Shown here: positions 1 through 7,445 of the stretch, piece by piece
Numbering within the stretch: position 1 is the stretch's first letter
Layout of the letters: each line of letters begins with the position of its first letter
DNA from: Mesorhizobium sp. M3A.F.Ca.ET.080.04.2.1
Lineage (GTDB): Bacteria; Pseudomonadota; Alphaproteobacteria; Rhizobiales; Rhizobiaceae
DNA length: 64,000 nucleotides
Assembly (NCBI RefSeq): GCF_003952525.1
Contig: NZ_CP034451.1
Span: 4,278,001 to 4,342,000, forward strand
Direction of reading: 5' to 3'
Translations under genes and position numbers: made by a program
Notes under the pieces: generated by a model
Seen by the model: only the letters and a program-made list of their open reading frames with translations
What the model was told of the DNA's origin: nothing
Databases searched by the model: none

Positions 1-867
1 GTGAACCGGCCGGACGTACAGCAGCGCAAGGGCGCCTATCCGCCGCCGCCCGGCGCCTCGGACCTGCCCGGCCTCGAGGCGGCCGGCGAGGTGGCGGCGC
101 TCGGCGACGAGATTTCGCGCTGGCGCATCGGCGACCGGGTCTGCGCGCTCACGCCGGGCGGCGGCTACGCCGAATATGTCAAGGTCCATGCCGGCAGCGT
201 GCTGCCGATCCCGGCCGGCTTCACCTATTCGGAAGCCGCGGCGGTGCCGGAGAACTATTTCACCGTCTGGCATAATGTTTTCGAGCGCGGCGGGTTGAAG
301 AAGGGCGAAACGCTGCTCGTCCATGGCGGCTCGTCCGGCATCGGCACCACTGCCATACAGCTGGCGTCCGCGTTCGGCGCCTATGTCGTCACCACGGCCG
401 GCACCAGGGAGAAGTGCAACGCCTGCCTGAAACTCGGCGCCGACCGCGCGATCAACTATCGCGAAGAGGATTTCGTCGCCCAGGTCAAGGACGCAACCGA
501 TGGCCGGGGCGCCGACCTCATCCTGGACATGGTCGGCGGCGACTATGTCGCCCGCAACTACCACGCCGCCGCCATGGAGGGCCGCATCGTCCAGATCGCG
601 GTGCAGGCTGGCGCGGTGGCGAGCGCGGACTTCTCCAAGATCATGGTCAAGCGCCTCACCCATACCGGCTCGACGCTGCGGCCGCGCACAGTCGAGTTCA
701 AGGCCGCCATCGCCGCCGCTCTCGAGGCTCAGGTCTGGCCCCTGCTCGGCACCCGCAAGGTCGCGCCGGTCATGGATATGATCTTCCCGCTGACCGAAGC
801 CTGGCGGGCGCATGAGCGGATGGAGGAAGGCGAGCATATCGGCAAGATCGTGCTCGACGTCGGCTAG
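1..867 (+). CDS. NAD(P)H quinone oxidoreductase, PIG3/QOR type (5' end outside window)
   Basis: Zinc-independent MDR-superfamily oxidoreductase that reduces quinones with NAD(P)H in the cytoplasm. The frame is open from base 1. The first visible residues (VNRPDVQQRKGAYPPPPGAS) correspond to a point about 40 residues into typical 325-333 aa family members, so the true start lies upstream and GTG at base 1 is an internal valine. The cofactor loop is visible as VHGGSSGIGTTAIQLA near residue 108, followed by the GADRAINYREEDF stretch of the Rossmann domain. The C terminus (HIGKIVLDVG) is complete. Family assignment is firm; the substrate is not known. Confidence 0.9.
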   Translation: MNRPDVQQRKGAYPPPPGASDLPGLEAAGEVAALGDEISRWRIGDRVCALTPGGGYAEYVKVHAGSVLPIPAGFTYSEAAAVPENYFTVWHNVFERGGLKKGETLLVHGGSSGIGTTAIQLASAFGAYVVTTAGTREKCNACLKLGADRAINYREEDFVAQVKDATDGRGADLILDMVGGDYVARNYHAAAMEGRIVQIAVQAGAVASADFSKIMVKRLTHTGSTLRPRTVEFKAAIAAALEAQVWPLLGTRKVAPVMDMIFPLTEAWRAHERMEEGEHIGKIVLDVG

Positions 868-878
868 GCGCGTCGAAA

Positions 879-985
879 TTCAGGCGAGGTTGGTCTGTGG
901 ACGGGGCGCTTGCGGTGCTCACGTGTTTCAAATGCGCTCCGCCCCGGTTCTCGAAGGCGCAACTCTCGGCTCGACCTGACCTGAA
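879..985. repeat. Long imperfect intergenic palindrome, copy A
   Basis: The ends are inverted (TTCAGGCGAGGT at 879-890, ACCTGACCTGAA at 974-985). An inner pair, CGGGGCG near 902 and CGCCCCG near 949, continues the dyad. The same end sequences occur at 4005-4094. It looks like a rhizobial dispersed intergenic palindrome. Bases 868-1156 otherwise show no gene. Confidence 0.6.
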
Positions 986-1156
986 GCTCGATGCAGCCTG
1001 GGGTGTCCGCATCGCCTTCCGCAAGCTGAACAGAACCTTAATGGTGCAATGCAACAAATGCATTGCCGCCATGCAAAACCATCCGTTCATTTCCTGTGCA
1101 ACGATGCCTATTTACGCGTCATCGAAATCCACGATCCAGACGAATGGAGGACTGAA

Positions 1157-1297
1157 ATGAACCCGATCCGCGCTTACCGCAACTGGCGCCTGTACAACGA
1201 GACCGTGCGCGAGCTGAACAAGCTCAATGCTCGTCAGCTGCACGACCTCGGCATCAACCGCGGCGACATCGAGAAGGTCGCCCGCCAGGCGCTTTGA
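1157..1297 (+). CDS. DUF1127 small protein
   Basis: A 46-aa protein of the DUF1127 (YjiS-like) family: an arginine-rich, tryptophan-containing N terminus (AYRNWRLYNETVREL) and the diagnostic tail LNARQLHDLGINRGDIEKVA. Such small proteins in alphaproteobacteria have been linked to RNA binding, phosphate or stress physiology and phase-dependent growth; the role here is unknown. The ATG at 1157 has a GGAGG ribosome site at 1146-1150. A clear intrinsic terminator follows, so it is probably a single-gene unit. A second DUF1127-like gene lies at 3462-3626. Confidence 0.88.
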   Translation: MNPIRAYRNWRLYNETVRELNKLNARQLHDLGINRGDIEKVARQAL

Positions 1298-1305
1298 TGA
1301 CGCAT

Positions 1306-1410
1306 GCCCGGCCGCAGGGCCGGGCTGCGCCGAAAAGCCAGAGCCGTCGCAGACGCTTGCTGTCTCCGGTTCCAAGCCCGCTGGATCCTGTCCAGCGGGT
1401 TTTGTCTTTT
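1306..1410 (+). terminator. Hairpin plus intrinsic terminator after DUF1127
   Basis: Two hairpins follow the stop. The first is a perfect 8-bp stem (GCCCGGCC 1306-1313, GGCCGGGC 1318-1325) without a T-tract. The second is a perfect 9-bp stem (CCCGCTGGA 1377-1385, TCCAGCGGG 1391-1399, loop TCCTG) followed by TTTTGTCTTTT at 1400-1410. The second is a canonical rho-independent terminator. Confidence 0.85.
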
Positions 1411-1562
1411 GGGGCACTTTGTTTATCAACGTCGTCTTCCCAAAGCCGCCGTGCGCTTTCGGGCGACATGCCTCGGACGCCTCCCTTCCCAAAAATATTG
1501 CGAAATCGTGACGGAGCGTTTATACAGGCCGCGAATTTCCCATTTTGGTGGCCCTAAACCAC

Positions 1563-1584
1563 CGCCCGCGCGGGAACGCGGGCG
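1563..1584 (+). promoter_or_regulatory. Hairpin in the trcR leader
   Basis: A perfect 8-bp stem (CGCCCGCG 1563-1570, CGCGGGCG 1577-1584, loop CGGGAA) ends 19 bases before the trcR start, just ahead of its GAGAAGGA ribosome site. It could affect translation or mRNA stability. No function is known to me. Confidence 0.45.
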
Positions 1585-1603
1585 AACGAGAAGGATTTTT
1601 GAC

Positions 1604-2299
1604 ATGGCCAATACGCTGCTGATGCCCAAGGCGACCGCCGTCTGGCTGGTCGACAACACTGCGCTCTCGTTCGAGCAGATCGCACAGTTCTGCGGACTGC
1701 ATCCGCTGGAGGTCAAGGCAATCGCCGACGGCGAGTCGGCGCAAGGCATCAAGGGCATGGACCCGATCATGACCGGCCAGCTGACCCGCGAGGAGATTGC
1801 GCGCGGCGAGAAGGACACGAACCATCGGCTGAAGCTCTCCGACCCCAAGGTCAGGGTGCCGGAATCGAAGCGCAAGGGCCCCCGTTACACGCCGCTGTCG
1901 AAGCGCCAGGACCGTCCGAACGCGATCCTGTGGCTGGTGCGCAACCACCCCGAACTGAAGGACGCGCAGATTGCCCGTCTTGTGGGCACCACCAAGTCGA
2001 CGATCGAGCAGATCCGCGAGCGCAAGCACTGGAACTCGGCCAATCTCCAGCCGATGGATCCGGTGACGCTGGGCCTGGCCTCGCAGATCGATCTCGACAT
2101 GGAGGTCAACCGCGCTTCGCGCGGACGCGAGCAGGCGCAGCCCGTCGCCGGCGACACGCTGCTGCCGGCGGCTCTTACCGAGCGCTTGGTGCCGGCGCCG
2201 GAAAAGCCCAAGGACGAGGATCAGGAGCTCGACGCCAACGCCGTCTTCGCCAAGCTGTCGGCGCTGAAGTCGAAGGACAAGCCCGAGGACGAGGAGTGA
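1604..2299 (+). CDS. trcR: TrcR-type cell-cycle transcriptional regulator (DUF1013)
   Basis: A 231-aa DUF1013 protein, the family of the alphaproteobacterial regulator TrcR. The N terminus (MANTLLMPKATAVWLVDNTA, then FEQIAQFCGLHPLEVKAIADG) and the central HTH-like segment (DAQIARLVGTTKSTIEQIRERK, about residues 122-143) are typical. The tail after residue 190 is charged and variable. ATG 1604 is chosen because GAGAAGGA precedes it and homologues begin MANTLLMPKATAVWL; a longer open frame starting at 1304 runs through the previous terminator. It is monocistronic, with a convergent terminator at 2471-2499. Confidence 0.88.
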   Translation: MANTLLMPKATAVWLVDNTALSFEQIAQFCGLHPLEVKAIADGESAQGIKGMDPIMTGQLTREEIARGEKDTNHRLKLSDPKVRVPESKRKGPRYTPLSKRQDRPNAILWLVRNHPELKDAQIARLVGTTKSTIEQIRERKHWNSANLQPMDPVTLGLASQIDLDMEVNRASRGREQAQPVAGDTLLPAALTERLVPAPEKPKDEDQELDANAVFAKLSALKSKDKPEDEE

Positions 2300-2308
2300 G
2301 ATTCCTTA

Positions 2309-2410
2309 ATGCATGTCGCTCAGAAGTGCGCAGCGGTTCTGAGACTACGACATGCATCAAACAAAACCTTAAAGCGCGTCGCCTGAATCCCTTTCAGCGC
2401 GCCGCAGTTT
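2309..2410. repeat. Rhizobial extragenic palindromic repeat
   Basis: Outer arms ATGCATGTCG (2309-2318) and CGACATGCAT (2348-2357) and inner arms CTCAGAA (2319-2325) and TTCTGAG (2337-2343) form a long hairpin with an ACTA bulge. It is followed by AAAGCGCG and TCAGCGCG. From memory it matches a very common intergenic palindrome family in rhizobial genomes. Confidence 0.6.
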
Positions 2411-2470
2411 AAGCCTCGTGGCGATGCATTCGCCCAAAACCGCACTTTTGGCGAGTTGCAAAGGCTCGAC

Positions 2471-2499
2471 AAAAAAGCCCGCTTCGAGCGGGCTTTTTT
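2471..2499. terminator. Bidirectional intrinsic terminator
   Basis: A perfect 13-bp inverted repeat, AAAAAAGCCCGCT (2471-2483) and AGCGGGCTTTTTT (2487-2499), with loop TCG. The A and T runs on either side let it serve both trcR (plus) and the WYL regulator gene (minus), which converge here. Confidence 0.93.
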
Positions 2500-2522
2500 G
2501 TTGGACAATGGCTTGGGAGGCA

Positions 2523-3242
2523 TCATGTCCGGGCGGCACGGTCGGGCGCCATGCCGTAATCCTCGCTGCGCTCGACGGCGCGATAAAAGTCGGCGAGCTG
2601 CTTGCCGCGCTCCGGCTTGAAAATGCGGCCGGCGATGACCACTGAGGCGATGCGGTCGATGCGGAAGGCGCGGAAATCGTCGCGCATCTCGCACCAGGCG
2701 ACCAAGGTCCAGACCTTGCCCCAGAACCACAGGCCGAGCGGCCGGATATCGCGCGCCGTGCTGCGGCCCGCCTCGTCCGAATAGTCGATGGTCAGCACCT
2801 GGCGTTTCTCGACGGCGCGCTCGATCAGGTCGATCGCTTCCCGCGCGGCATCGCTCACCACCCACATCGGCGTATGGATCTCGGTGCGGGCGATGCGGTC
2901 CTTTTCGGCGTCGGGCAGCACCGCGCCGATCTTGACCAGCGCCTCGTCGGCGGCCCTCGCCATGGCGGCTCCGCCGAAAGCACGCACCATGCGCGCGCCG
3001 GCAACCAAGGCCACGATCTCGTCACGCGTGAACATCAGCGGCGGAAGGTCGAAACCCTCCCTCATCATGTAGCCGACCCCTGCCTCGCCGTCGATCGGCA
3101 CGCCGGTCGACTGCAGGTCGGCTATGTCGCGATAGATGGTCCGCTCGGATACCTCGAGCCACGTGCCGAGCTTCTGCGCGGTGACGAGCCGACCACCGCG
3201 AAGATGCTGCACGATCTGGAAGAGCCTGTCGGCGCGGCGCAT
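2523..3242 (-). CDS. YafY-type WYL-domain transcriptional regulator
   Basis: A 239-aa DNA-binding regulator. Residues 1-55 form a DeoR/HTH_11 winged helix (RRADRLFQIVQHL, LEVSERTIYRDIADLQ), followed by a WYL ligand-sensing domain (about 135-215; VLTIDYSDEAGRSTARDIRP, GLWFWGKVWTLVAWCEMRDD). Members often repress a neighbouring gene and themselves. Two matching dyads, one upstream of this gene and one upstream of the adjacent DUF1127-like gene, support local autoregulation (inference). Start ATG 3242 has no in-frame competitor. The ligand is unknown. Confidence 0.88.
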   Translation of the reverse strand: MRRADRLFQIVQHLRGGRLVTAQKLGTWLEVSERTIYRDIADLQSTGVPIDGEAGVGYMMREGFDLPPLMFTRDEIVALVAGARMVRAFGGAAMARAADEALVKIGAVLPDAEKDRIARTEIHTPMWVVSDAAREAIDLIERAVEKRQVLTIDYSDEAGRSTARDIRPLGLWFWGKVWTLVAWCEMRDDFRAFRIDRIASVVIAGRIFKPERGKQLADFYRAVERSEDYGMAPDRAART

Positions 3243-3323
3243 CGTTTGACCCCTTGGTTTCGGTTCTATGCATGCCGCGGTCCCACAACCGGGCGCAGGT
3301 TCGAGTCAGCTTCAATAGCGCAG

Positions 3324-3351
3324 GCCTCCTGACAACATAGTGTCAGGAGGC
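3324..3351. promoter_or_regulatory. Operator-like dyad upstream of the WYL regulator
   Basis: A perfect 11-bp inverted repeat, GCCTCCTGACA (3324-3334) and TGTCAGGAGGC (3341-3351), with a 6-bp spacer. It lies about 85 bp upstream of the regulator start. There is no T-run, so an operator is more likely than a terminator. It shares CTGACA-N6-TGTCAGGAGG with the dyad at 3673-3694. Confidence 0.6.
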
Positions 3352-3461
3352 TGCGCTGAATCAACTCGCAAACAATGGCATCTTTCCTGAAACCGAGCGT
3401 TTCGACCGACATTACATCTGGGCGCGGCACGGCCGACATCCAAGTCATGCGTCGAAAAATT

Positions 3462-3626
3462 TCAGTTCCTGCGCACACGGCCGTCGTAGAGATCGGGCCA
3501 ACCGATGTCTTTGCGGATGTCCGCGGGCAAAGTGTTCAGGAAACGCTGGGTCCGGATCTCGTTCCGTACGGTGCGAATCTTGCCGACATAGTGCTGCACG
3601 CTACGCAGAATCGTAAAACCGTTCAT
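3462..3626 (-). CDS. DUF1127-like small protein
   Basis: A 54-aa protein beginning MNGFTILRSVQHYVGKIRTV and ending in the DUF1127-like LNTLPADIRKDIGWPDLYDG. ATG 3626 is chosen because GAGAGGAGT precedes it; an upstream in-frame ATG at 3665 lacks a ribosome site and would run through the operator region. It lies upstream of, and on the same strand as, the WYL regulator, with a matching dyad 47-64 bases before its start. It is probably a target of that regulator (inference). Function unknown. Confidence 0.72.
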   Translation of the reverse strand: MNGFTILRSVQHYVGKIRTVRNEIRTQRFLNTLPADIRKDIGWPDLYDGRVRRN

Positions 3627-3672
3627 GACCAGACTCCTCTCTTTTTGATGAGAGCAGTATCGCACACCCCTG

Positions 3673-3694
3673 CTGACAGCAGTCTGTCAGGAGG
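3673..3694. promoter_or_regulatory. Operator-like dyad upstream of the DUF1127-like gene
   Basis: CTGACA (3673-3678), a 6-bp spacer and TGTCAG (3685-3690), followed by GAGG. Same half-sites, same spacing and same GAGG extension as the dyad at 3324-3351. Confidence 0.6.
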
Positions 3695-3830
3695 GTGGCA
3701 GCCTTCTGAAAAACAGATCGCGCGACGCTGCGGACGAACAGCAAACCAGGCTTTTGGCAGCAATGGTCTGGATCGCCGGCCCGCCGAAGAAGCGCTTTGA
3801 CAGCAGCCAGCGATGCTGGTCAAAGGCGCC

Positions 3831-3992
3831 ATGACCAAACTTCTCGCCCTTGTCATCATCGGCATCATGCTGATCCAGATCATCAAGCCGCTCGGCTGGC
3901 CGGGGCTGAAGCGGCGCAGCGATTTCTGGAAGCTGGCGGTGCTCGCCATGGCGGCGATCTCGCTCGCGGCGATGCTCGGGCATTGGGCCTAA
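3831..3992 (+). CDS. Small two-helix membrane protein
   Basis: A 53-aa protein starting MTKLLALVIIGIMLIQIIKP. It has hydrophobic segments at about residues 4-18 and 34-49 separated by a basic loop (GLKRRSDFWK). A second in-frame ATG at 3813 is possible but has no better ribosome site. I recall similar short proteins in related rhizobia but no assigned function. It is flanked by a long palindromic repeat downstream. Confidence 0.6.
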   Translation: MTKLLALVIIGIMLIQIIKPLGWPGLKRRSDFWKLAVLAMAAISLAAMLGHWA

Positions 3993-4004
3993 GGTTCGAT
4001 GAGT

Positions 4005-4094
4005 TTCAGGTGAGGACGGCTTGCAAATGAGGGTGCCCTGCGCTTCCGGAGCTCACGAGTACGCCACCAACATTTCCGGCTCGTCCTGACTTGA
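4005..4094. repeat. Long imperfect intergenic palindrome, copy B
   Basis: Ends TTCAGGTGAGGACG (4005-4018) and CGTCCTGACTTGA (4082-4094) are inverted copies of each other and match the ends of the palindrome at 879-985. It lies between two genes and shows no coding frame. Confidence 0.55.
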
Positions 4095-4097
4095 TGT

Positions 4098-4835
4098 TCA
4101 GCAAGCCTTCTGCGGGCTTTCGTTGCCGAGCACAAAATCCAACAGATGCTCGGCCCAGGCACGATAGCCCGCTTCCGAAGCGTGGAAGCCGTCGGAGGCG
4201 AAACCGGCCGCCGGATCGTCGATCGGCAGGCGCGCGGCGGGAACGCCGCCGCGCTCGTTGCAGAGGCGCACGCCCATCCGGTTCATCTGCGTGGCGCGGA
4301 TTTCGAGGATCTTGCCGAGCAGCGGCGGCATTGCCGGCGCGCGGGTGAATTCCAGCACCGGCGACCAGACCACGCGCGCCTCCGGCCATTTGGCGCGCAG
4401 CGCGTACAGCAGGCCGCCGAACTCCTTCTTGAAGCGGGGCACGGAATGGAAATTCTTGGTGTCGTTGGTGCCAATGGCGAGCACGATATGCATCCACGGA
4501 TCCGCCGACAGGTTCGGCAGGACGTGATCACGGATTTGGCCGGACGTTGCCGAGTTGAAGCCGGCGGCGCGCCAGCGCACAGTGCTGCCGGTACGCTCGG
4601 CAGTCAGGCCGGCAAGCTGCGCGGCAAGGCCGTATTCGGATTGTTCGATGCCGACGGAGGCGGCCGAGGAATCGCCCAGAACCAGCAGCGAGATGGCCGG
4701 CGCCGCGCCGGCGATCTCGTGCATGACGGGGCCGTGCGCGGGCAGCATGCGTGTCGTGCGGCGGCGCACGCCAAGGCCCTGCCAGGCATAGACCGGATAG
4801 GCGAGCCAGGTAAGGAGGGCGAGCAGGCGCTGCAT
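4098..4835 (-). CDS. SGNH/GDSL hydrolase
   Basis: A 245-aa serine esterase or lipase-like hydrolase with a hydrophobic N terminus (residues 4-20) that may be a signal anchor. Block I is LLVLGDSSAASVG with the nucleophile near Ser56. Block III is AIGTNDTKN, and block V is SDGFHASEAGYRAWAEHL, giving the Asp-His pair. Substrate unknown. ATG 4835 (MQRLLALLTWL) is preferred over a longer frame from 4904 because it begins at the hydrophobic segment. It lies downstream of fbaB on the same strand, 84 bases away. Confidence 0.85.
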   Translation of the reverse strand: MQRLLALLTWLAYPVYAWQGLGVRRRTTRMLPAHGPVMHEIAGAAPAISLLVLGDSSAASVGIEQSEYGLAAQLAGLTAERTGSTVRWRAAGFNSATSGQIRDHVLPNLSADPWMHIVLAIGTNDTKNFHSVPRFKKEFGGLLYALRAKWPEARVVWSPVLEFTRAPAMPPLLGKILEIRATQMNRMGVRLCNERGGVPAARLPIDDPAAGFASDGFHASEAGYRAWAEHLLDFVLGNESPQKAC

Positions 4836-4919
4836 GGTGGTTCCCGTTTGACAATCACCCAAAAGCAAAGCCCGGGCGAAGCTGCACGGGCTTTGAGTTT
4901 GCAAGAAAGGTCAGGCTGG

Positions 4920-5945
4920 TCAGGCGGCCTTTTCCAGCGTCGGCTGCCATTTTCCAAGCGCCGCCAGATGGTTCATATGGGCGCGATGGATAAAGGCCGC
5001 CTGGCCGGCGGCGACGTTCGATGCCTTGCCGCTCCAGGCCTTCTGCGCGGCGGCCTGCAGGGCGCGGCCATAGGAGAAGGTGAGTTTCCATGGATGCGGG
5101 CCGATGGCATTGATGGCGTTGAGGTTGGCCGTGGCCTCCTCGTCACCCTGTCCTCCGGACAGGAAGGCGATGCCCGGCACCGCCGCCGGAACGGTCTCGC
5201 GGAACAGCTTTATGGTCTTTTCGGCCACCGCTTCGGGGCTGTCGGTCCGGCCCGACTTCTTGCCGGAGATGACCATGTTCGGCTTGAGAATGGTGCCTTC
5301 CAGCACCACGCGTGCCGCATAGAGCTCGTCATAGAGCTTCAGCAGCGTCGCCTTGCTGATCTGATAGCAGGTATCGATGCTGTGGGCGCCGTCCATAAGC
5401 ACTTCCGGCTCGACGATCGGCACGATGCCGGCTTCCTGACAAAGTGCCGCATAGCGGGCCAGCGCGTGCGCGTTGGAGGCGATCGAGGTCGCGGAAGGCA
5501 CGCCTTTTGCCGTGTCGATATCGATCACGGCGCGCCATTTGGCGAAACGGGCACCGAGCTTGTAATAGTCCGCCAGCCGCTCGCGCAGGCCGTCCAGCCC
5601 CTCGGTGACGGTGTCGCCGGGAAAGCCGGCCAGCGGCTTGGCGCCGGCATCGACCTTGATGCCTGGGATGGCGCCGGATGCCTTGATGATGTCCACCAGC
5701 GGCGTGCCGTCGGCTGCCTTCTGGCGGATCGTCTCGTCATAGAGGATGACGCCGGAGATGTATCTGGTCATCGCGTCGGTGGCGCGGAACATCATCTCGC
5801 GATAATCGCGCCGGTTGTCGGCGGTCGATTCGACGCCGATGACGTCGAAGCGCTTCTTGATGGTGCCGGAGCTTTCATCGGCAGCCAAAAGGCCCTTGCC
5901 ATCGGCCACGATCGCGGCGGCAATGTCTTCGAGACGTTCGCTCAT
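4920..5945 (-). CDS. fbaB: Class I fructose-bisphosphate aldolase
   Basis: A 341-aa Schiff-base aldolase that cleaves fructose 1,6-bisphosphate into dihydroxyacetone phosphate and glyceraldehyde 3-phosphate. Family markers are GKGLLAADESSGTIKKRF near the N terminus, LEGTILKPNMV carrying the Schiff-base lysine, and FLSGGQGDEEA in the phosphate site. Length matches the eukaryote-like class I family. It is the last of a minus-strand run with pgk, gap and tkt, an order I recall from other rhizobia, where this gene is called fbaB. Hairpins lie between pgk and fbaB, for example GCCAGGCG/CGCCTGGC at 6062-6081. Confidence 0.93.
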   Translation of the reverse strand: MSERLEDIAAAIVADGKGLLAADESSGTIKKRFDVIGVESTADNRRDYREMMFRATDAMTRYISGVILYDETIRQKAADGTPLVDIIKASGAIPGIKVDAGAKPLAGFPGDTVTEGLDGLRERLADYYKLGARFAKWRAVIDIDTAKGVPSATSIASNAHALARYAALCQEAGIVPIVEPEVLMDGAHSIDTCYQISKATLLKLYDELYAARVVLEGTILKPNMVISGKKSGRTDSPEAVAEKTIKLFRETVPAAVPGIAFLSGGQGDEEATANLNAINAIGPHPWKLTFSYGRALQAAAQKAWSGKASNVAAGQAAFIHRAHMNHLAALGKWQPTLEKAA

Positions 5946-6145
5946 TTTCGCTTCTCCCTGATGGTGGTTCCGCGCTTTTGCGGAACTCTACCGCCAAAGA
6001 AGCATCGGCGAGAAGCAGGATTCGAGCAGAAGCGGCGGGCTCTGCTGGTTTTGATTGCGTTGCCAGGCGCTTCCGCCTGGCTGCAAGATGCTCCGCGTTC
6101 ACGCGGTTCAGAGGAAAAACCGCCACGCGCATTCCTGGATGTGCT

Positions 6146-7342
6146 CTACCGCTTCAACACATCGACGCCGGGCAGCGGCTTGCCTTCCATCCATTCCAGG
6201 AACGCGCCGCCGGCGGTGGAAACATAGGTGAAGTCGTCGGCGACACCGGCATGGTTGAGAGCGGCGACCGTGTCGCCGCCGCCGGCCACGGACACCAGCT
6301 TGCCTTCCTTGGTGCGGGCCGCCGCGTGCCTGGCCGCCGCCACCGTCGCACGGTCGAACGGCTCGATCTCGAAGGCGCCGAGCGGACCGTTCCAGACCAG
6401 CGTCGCAGCCCTGTCGATCCAGTCGGTTACGCTTTGCACGGTCTTTGCGCCGACGTCGAGGATCATGCCGTCGGCCGGCACTGCCTCGATGGCGACGGTT
6501 TCGCTCGGGGCACCGGCCTTGAACTCCTTCGCCACGACGCCGTCGTTGGGCAGGATGATGGCGCATCCGGCCTCGGCTGCCTCGATCATGATCTGCTTGG
6601 CAGTGGGAGCAAGGTCATGCTCGCAAAGCGACTTGCCGACATTCGTGCCGCGCGCGGCAAGGAAGGTGTTGGCCATGCCGCCGCCGATGACCAGCGCGTC
6701 GACCTTCTTCACCAGGTTCATCAACAGGTCGATCTTGGTCGAGACCTTGGCGCCGCCGACGATCGCCACCACCGGCCGCACCGGATTGCCGAGACCCTTT
6801 TCCAGCGCTTCGAGCTCGGCCTGCATGGTGCGGCCGGCATAGGCCGGCAGCCGGTGTGCCAGGCCCTCCGTCGATGCATGCGCCCGGTGGGCAGCGGAAA
6901 AGGCGTCATTGACATAGATGTCGCCGTTGGCGGCGAGTTTGTCGGTGAAGCTGGGCTCGTTCTTTTCTTCGGCCTTGTGGAACCGGGTGTTTTCCAGCAG
7001 CAGCACGTCGCCGTTCTTCATGGCCGCGACCGCTTCCGCAGCCTTGTCGCCGATGCAGTCGGAGGCGAAGCCGACCGGACGGCCGAGCACTTCAGCCGTG
7101 GCCCTGGCGATCGGCTCCAGCGAGAACTCGGCCGACGGGCCCTCCTTCGGGCGGCCAAAATGCGCGAGCAGGATCACCTTGGCGCCCTGGGCCGAAAGCT
7201 CGGAAATGGTCGGCGCAATGCGCTCGATGCGCGTGGCGTCGGTCACCTTGCCGTCGGCGACCGGCACGTTGAGGTCGACCCGCACCAGAACCCGCTTGCC
7301 GCTTACGGCGCCGATGTCGTCGAGTGTCTTGAAGCCGGCCAT
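6146..7342 (-). CDS. pgk: Phosphoglycerate kinase
   Basis: A 398-aa glycolytic kinase converting 1,3-bisphosphoglycerate and ADP to 3-phosphoglycerate and ATP. Signature sequences are [28 protein letters not shown], [16 protein letters not shown] and the nucleotide loop [15 protein letters not shown]. The start is ATG 7342 (MAGFKTLDD), preceded by AAAGGAACG; an upstream extension of 99 codons in the open frame has no family match. It lies 200 bases upstream of fbaB. Confidence 0.96.
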   Translation of the reverse strand: MAGFKTLDDIGAVSGKRVLVRVDLNVPVADGKVTDATRIERIAPTISELSAQGAKVILLAHFGRPKEGPSAEFSLEPIARATAEVLGRPVGFASDCIGDKAAEAVAAMKNGDVLLLENTRFHKAEEKNEPSFTDKLAANGDIYVNDAFSAAHRAHASTEGLAHRLPAYAGRTMQAELEALEKGLGNPVRPVVAIVGGAKVSTKIDLLMNLVKKVDALVIGGGMANTFLAARGTNVGKSLCEHDLAPTAKQIMIEAAEAGCAIILPNDGVVAKEFKAGAPSETVAIEAVPADGMILDVGAKTVQSVTDWIDRAATLVWNGPLGAFEIEPFDRATVAAARHAAARTKEGKLVSVAGGGDTVAALNHAGVADDFTYVSTAGGAFLEWMEGKPLPGVDVLKR

Positions 7343-7445
7343 GGTCGTTCCTTTCCGCAAAAAACGCGGCGACCTTACCCGGCATGGTCGGGGATGCAAG
7401 GCCCGCATGGTGACGCGCGCGCAAAAATGATGTCGCTGTGTGACG

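Noticed and set aside
3324..3351. Intrinsic terminator of the DUF1127-like gene
   Set aside because: No T-run follows on either strand, and the same half-sites recur upstream of that gene, so an operator explains it better.
4146..6227. A 693-codon open frame on the plus strand opposite the SGNH hydrolase and fbaB genes
   Set aside because: It is the antisense shadow of the GC-rich fbaB and hydrolase genes; its protein has no family pattern. The same applies to the long frames at 5978-7552, 7440-9398, 9402-10592 and 50929-52599.
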